Positions 59,495-64,000 of a DNA stretch of 64,000 nt are shown piece by piece; the first letter of the stretch is position 1, and each line of letters starts with the position of its first letter. Made by a program: the position numbers and the translations under genes. Source of the stretch: Mytilisepta virgata (taxonomy: Eukaryota > Mollusca > Bivalvia > Mytilida > Mytilidae); contig CM051518.1 of assembly GCA_028015205.1 (NCBI GenBank), positions 30,470,001 to 30,534,000 on the forward strand. Reading direction: 5' to 3'. The notes beneath the pieces are model-generated. The model had not been told where the DNA came from. It was given only the letters and a program-made list of their open reading frames with translations, and did no database searches.

Positions 59495-62400
59495 CCTGCC
59501 CTATCGATAATGCTTAAATGATATGCAAATTTGGACAAAAATTATTCCCTAAAGATGTTAAAAGAAATGTGTAAATTTTATCATACTAATTCCCTTTACT
59601 TTTACTAGTAGTTTCTATAGAGAACTATATCTGAGAAACTTGAAGGTCTTACTCGAGATTGACCTCGGAATTTCCTCTACTGCTGTTTTAGATACATTAC
59701 TGTATGCAAGATGGTAGGAGAAATATGATCAGATGGAATGGTTAATTCTAATATGATGGAAAATTTGTCAAATAACCTTTTTTTGATGAAGTTGTAATTG
59801 CTTGACACAGTGCTTGTTATGACTGATAGTATTTAGATATTATCTGCAGGAAGTATCTTGATCCAGGGGGAGATAAAAACATGGACATAAAACAGATGCT
59901 AACATCTTAATATGATTTTTACTGCTATTTTATTGAAATGGTGCTGGCTGAGTATTCCACTTTTATTACTCTATAATTTGAACATTTTTACTACACTATA
60001 AAAAAATAAAAAAAGTAAATACTTTCATTCAAATAGTCTTAAGTTTGACCATAAATCATTTCATAATGGATGTTCTAGTAGGGCGGGAGAACTTGTTAGA
60101 TATTGAACATACGGTATTTCATATTGTTTCAGAACTTGGTCTATCTTTAAGACTATGGAAAACTTTTTCTTACATCAGAAATTTCCTATTTACGTCATAC
60201 TATATTCTATGTTGATCATCACATTTCGTAGAGATTTTTTTACTGTATTTGATTGGTAGTTAGTGTTTAACTCTGTAATTGTAAAAGGGGTAAATATAAT
60301 CTTTAACTATGTCCGAGTAGAAAGAGGAGGAATCTTTACACCAACTGATATTATTTTGTTTAACAATAAAATAAATAGGAATTAGGATTCCCTTTAATAA
60401 TATTCATGTTACAAAGCTGCTGAAAAAAAAGAAAGCTTGTCAGTGTTGTCTTTCACTTCGTTACACGAAAATCAAATACATGTAAGTAAAAAGATTTGTC
60501 TGGTACATGTACATGATATTTATGTTAAATTTCATTAAGGTGCGATTGAATAGATGAATAAAACATTTTCATTAAAGGGAAGATGTAATGTACCATCCTT
60601 TATTAGCAACACACTGAAGTCATGAATAGCTTAAAATATTTTAATTATATTGAAGATACCTGATTATTTCAGAGTGAAGGGAAATGTGAGATAAAATGGC
60701 CATTAGCATTAGATACCTAATCTCTTAGGATTGATTGGTATAGCCTATCATAATATGGATGTTCAAGGTTTAATACCAAAATGTAAGAAAAATCTCATTA
60801 AGTTAGCAAGTGGTAAATCATCCAGCTAATTGTTATTCACTTTCAAAATATATTTCAATTTATATCATGTTAGGCCAAAAAAAGTAAAAAAATTGAAAAA
60901 GACAAAAGATAAAAAAAAAAGTTTCCCAACATTTTAATAAGGTTTTATACAATACAAACTCATTCCCTATGAATGAAATTATTTTATATACCTTTTCACT
61001 ATCTTTAAATTGTACAGTTTTACATTGGGATTCATAAATCAACATATATGTAGGACGAACATTTACCACCAAGGGAGATAATTATTGCTGAGGTATAGTT
61101 ATTTTTTGTAGTCCAGCAGTGCTGTTTAGTTAAGAGAGATTTATAACATGAAGATGTCCTAGACTGTATTGTACTTTGTAGTTCACTGGACTAGCAATAT
61201 ATTATATTTGACAGGTATTCATTAGGATATGTCTTTGATGTGGCTAGCTTTATTGTACAAGATAATGGTGTTTTTCCATTATTTCCATGATTGTAAGGCA
61301 ATTTCTCTTAAGTGTAGAAATTTAGTTACTAAGGTCTCTGCATTTTCTGTTAGTTCTAAAGTAAAAGAAAACTACCCTTTCTGAACACAAGAAAACAAGC
61401 CTCTCATTGTTACACTCAAATACATTGTTTACATACAGCTTGTGCAGATTGAAATAAAAACATTGAACCTTTTTCATATTTTAGATGTTTAAATATTTTA
61501 TCCCAAGTAATTTAAGTCGTGTCACATTTATTCCAATATATTGATATCTAATTAAAAAAGTGTTTTTTTCTCCATGCCAGCTGCTATATTTTGAAGAAAT
61601 TGTACAATATTAAGCTGAATCCGAGATAGAAGAAAATAGTTCTGTCACTTCTCTAATTTCATTTTCTATGAAAATCAATACCTGTAATTAGTAAGGTAAA
61701 TCTTAACGAACAGGAAATTAGAAGTGCAGCGTTTACATATAGTTATGTAGAAGTCCTTGTGGTATGAAAGGCCAGCAGAAGATAATGATAGGGTTGCATG
61801 ACAAGCTATCTTGTTAGATGGCCATTTGGAGATAAATTGTATATAATACACATGTCAGTGATATTATAACCCAGTATTATAATACCACTGTTACAAGATT
61901 TCACAGAAGATTAATTCATTCCGACCTACCAATTGTTTGAGATGTAAATTATACCTTTTGTGGTCTTTTTATAATGGTAAAAAAACTAGATATCATTTAG
62001 ATGTATTTAAACAAAAGTCTCAGGGATCATAAATTTGAAACTGATTAAGAAACTACAGATGTACTTTTAGGTTATATTCCTGCATATCAAATATTGTAAT
62101 TAGAATATATATGACATTTGTATTTCATAGACTACTGATAATATATTCACCTGATTATTTTTTGTAACTTATGCAATTATACTTGAAAATATGTGAGTTG
62201 CATCTGGTGTTTCTTTACTTTTGTCTGCTACCTTTTTGCAGATGAAAGAAACAAGAAAATTGAAATATCTCCTGAAGTCAAAGTTTAGATCATTGTTTTT
62301 ATATGTTTAAATTTTTTTTTAAATAATGACATAAAATTTTCTCCTCTTTGAAGTCAGATTGTCAAGGGTTAAAATTACTTCATACAAGGTAGAAATTTCA

Positions 62401-63406
62401 ATACAAATTTGTTTGGCAAACCCGGAGGTGGGGAAGAGGGGCAGGATACTTGGGATTGAGACCATTTTTTCAACATTTTTGTTATATAAGGCAAACTTAA
62501 TGGTTTTAGAGGTAAATAAAAAACCAGCTTTGTTTTACAATTTAATAATTTAAATCCAAACATCCTATTTTAAAAATTGCTTGTAAATGTATCATTTACC
62601 AAATTTTATATCTCTTTACTAAATGTAAAATATATTTCACATCTGTCAATATTTTTCATAAAGGTTGCATTCATTTCAGAATTTACAATATTATTTGTTA
62701 TTTGTTTGTTTGTTTTTTGAAGTTAGAACATTTGTAGACATAAAGGATATTATGTATAAAATCTATCAGTTTGCTGTTAGTTTAGTGGTAATTTTCCTAT
62801 CTTCTGGTTCAGCAAGTGTTGTATGGTCAATTAGCAAGTAAAAGATGTACCAGTATTGCAGTTGTCTGACAGGATACAAGATCCAGGAGTTTGTAGTAAA
62901 ATTCTTTGTTATGCATTACTTCTGTTGATAGATGAGAGATTAAAGTAAATGTTGTATATTTCTTTCACTTATTGAAAGTGCATTGTTAACCATTTGTCTT
63001 GGTATTGATCTGTGTTTACAACTAAAATCAGCAGATTACACAAATATTTTGTGTACTCTATAAAATGTAATAAAAATAATCTAGGGTTGTGGCTCTGTTG
63101 TGAAGACCACCCCCAACTCCTAGATCCTATTATTCTTTTGGCATGTTCAGTCTGAAGGGATGTTGGCTCCATGAAGCATAGCCCAAAGCTTCCTTTTTCA
63201 AAAGTCAAGCTTCAGACAGTTAATTCTTCAAGTTTTGCTAATAATTATTTGTCATGTTATTCCTACAAGCTATAGGCAAAATAAAAAATCTATATCAAGC
63301 AGGACTTCAGAATTTGTTAACACTGTGGAAAATTTATTTGTGTGTTTAAATTTAAATTTCGTTTTCCCTGATGCAAAAAAATGGATAACTGAAAAATTTG
63401 GTGGTG
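59495..63406. other. PTK7 intron 2 (right part), nothing recognised
   Basis: AT-rich sequence between the LINE tail and the tandem arrays. No exon, RNA gene or repeat ends were recognised. Confidence 0.5.
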
Positions 63407-63592
63407 TTTTACTGTAAATTAACCTTTGGGTTAGCATTTTACTGTAAATTAACCTTTGAGTAGTGTTTCACTGTAAATTAACCTTTGGGGTAGTTTTTTT
63501 TTGTGTAAATTAATCTTTGGGGTAGTGTTTTTTTGTGTAAATTAACCATTGGGGTAGTGTTTCACTGTAAATTAACCTTGGTGTAGTTTTTT
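63407..63592 (+). repeat. Minisatellite, ~30-36-bp unit, six copies
   Basis: Six units of the form (T/C)ACTGTAAATTAACCTTTGG followed by GGTAG and a variable T-run. Length differences between units come mainly from the T-run. Confidence 0.9.
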
Positions 63593-63657
63593 AAGATATA
63601 AATTTTAAAGCAGTAAATTTATCTACAATATAACTATGAACTTGAATAACAACCTCG

Positions 63658-63765
63658 ATATCTCAAAATTTTAATTACCAGTGTATATCTCAAAATTTTA
63701 ATTACCAGTGTATATCTCAAAATTTTAATTACCAGTGTATATCTCAAAATTTTAATTACCAGTGT
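63658..63765 (+). repeat. Minisatellite, 27-bp unit, four identical copies
   Basis: Four exact copies of a 27-base unit beginning ATATCTCAAAATTTTAATTA and ending CCAGTGT, at 63658, 63685, 63712 and 63739. Complete identity suggests very recent expansion and probable length polymorphism. Confidence 0.95.
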
Positions 63766-64000
63766 CGAACCTCGTACTATTCAGAACCTAATTACTTCAA
63801 ATGTTTTTGTTGGTCTTTTGGATGTTCGACAGTACAAATTATCCACAAAACAGGAAAGTTTTATAAATAGTTTTCTCTAGACTGTTTTGAATCCAAAAGA
63901 CAAATCTGTATCGAATTAAAAACTCCAATGCTTGTTTTCAGTTTGAGAAGAAAGAATTTTTGCTGTTTTAGTTTATTTTTACTTTAAAGTTATCAGTACA

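Overview
The window is animal nuclear DNA from a mollusc, most likely a bivalve. It is strongly AT-rich, its genes are split by long GT-AG introns, it carries no bacterial-type operons, and it is packed with dispersed repeats of the kind common in bivalve genomes: 'AGCTCACC' and 'TACCCCCC' headed elements with minisatellite cores, tRNA-derived SINEs ending in (CAAA)n, and a LINE tail ending in (TATC)n. The lineage is inferred from repeat style and protein similarity; the species cannot be named from sequence alone.

Only two protein-coding genes are convincingly present, both on the + strand and both partial. (1) 1437-13550: the seven 3' exons of POLR1C (RPAC1, the alpha-like subunit shared by RNA polymerases I and III). 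They encode about the last 219 residues; the first ~125 residues lie upstream of the window. (2) 36519-39349: the signal-peptide exon and the first immunoglobulin-domain exon of a PTK7 (inactive receptor tyrosine kinase, Wnt/planar polarity co-receptor) homologue. The rest of that gene lies beyond the right edge, behind an intron of at least 24.6 kb.

Layout. 1-13.7 kb: POLR1C, its introns filled with mobile elements, including a 385-bp MITE with a 9-bp target duplication and a 220-bp element with a 13-bp duplication. 13.8-34.5 kb: intergenic, an almost continuous patchwork of Helentron-like repeat copies, nested insertions, foldback elements and SINEs. 34.5-36.5 kb: the PTK7 upstream region, with a GC-hinged foldback and, at 35697-35764, a well-formed type I hammerhead ribozyme. 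36.5-64 kb: PTK7 exons 1-2 and introns, AT-rich and much poorer in recognisable repeats, with a 5'-truncated LINE at 58.5-59.5 kb and two short tandem arrays near the right edge.

The two genes do not form a functional unit. From memory, their human orthologues also lie close together on chromosome 6p21.1, so the neighbourhood may be an old linkage. The most noteworthy non-coding signal is the hammerhead ribozyme. Next are three repeat families with different sequences but the same architecture (5' hairpin, ~145-170-bp repeat core, 3' hairpin, CT[T/A]G end), and a three-level nested insertion at 29.0-32.2 kb.
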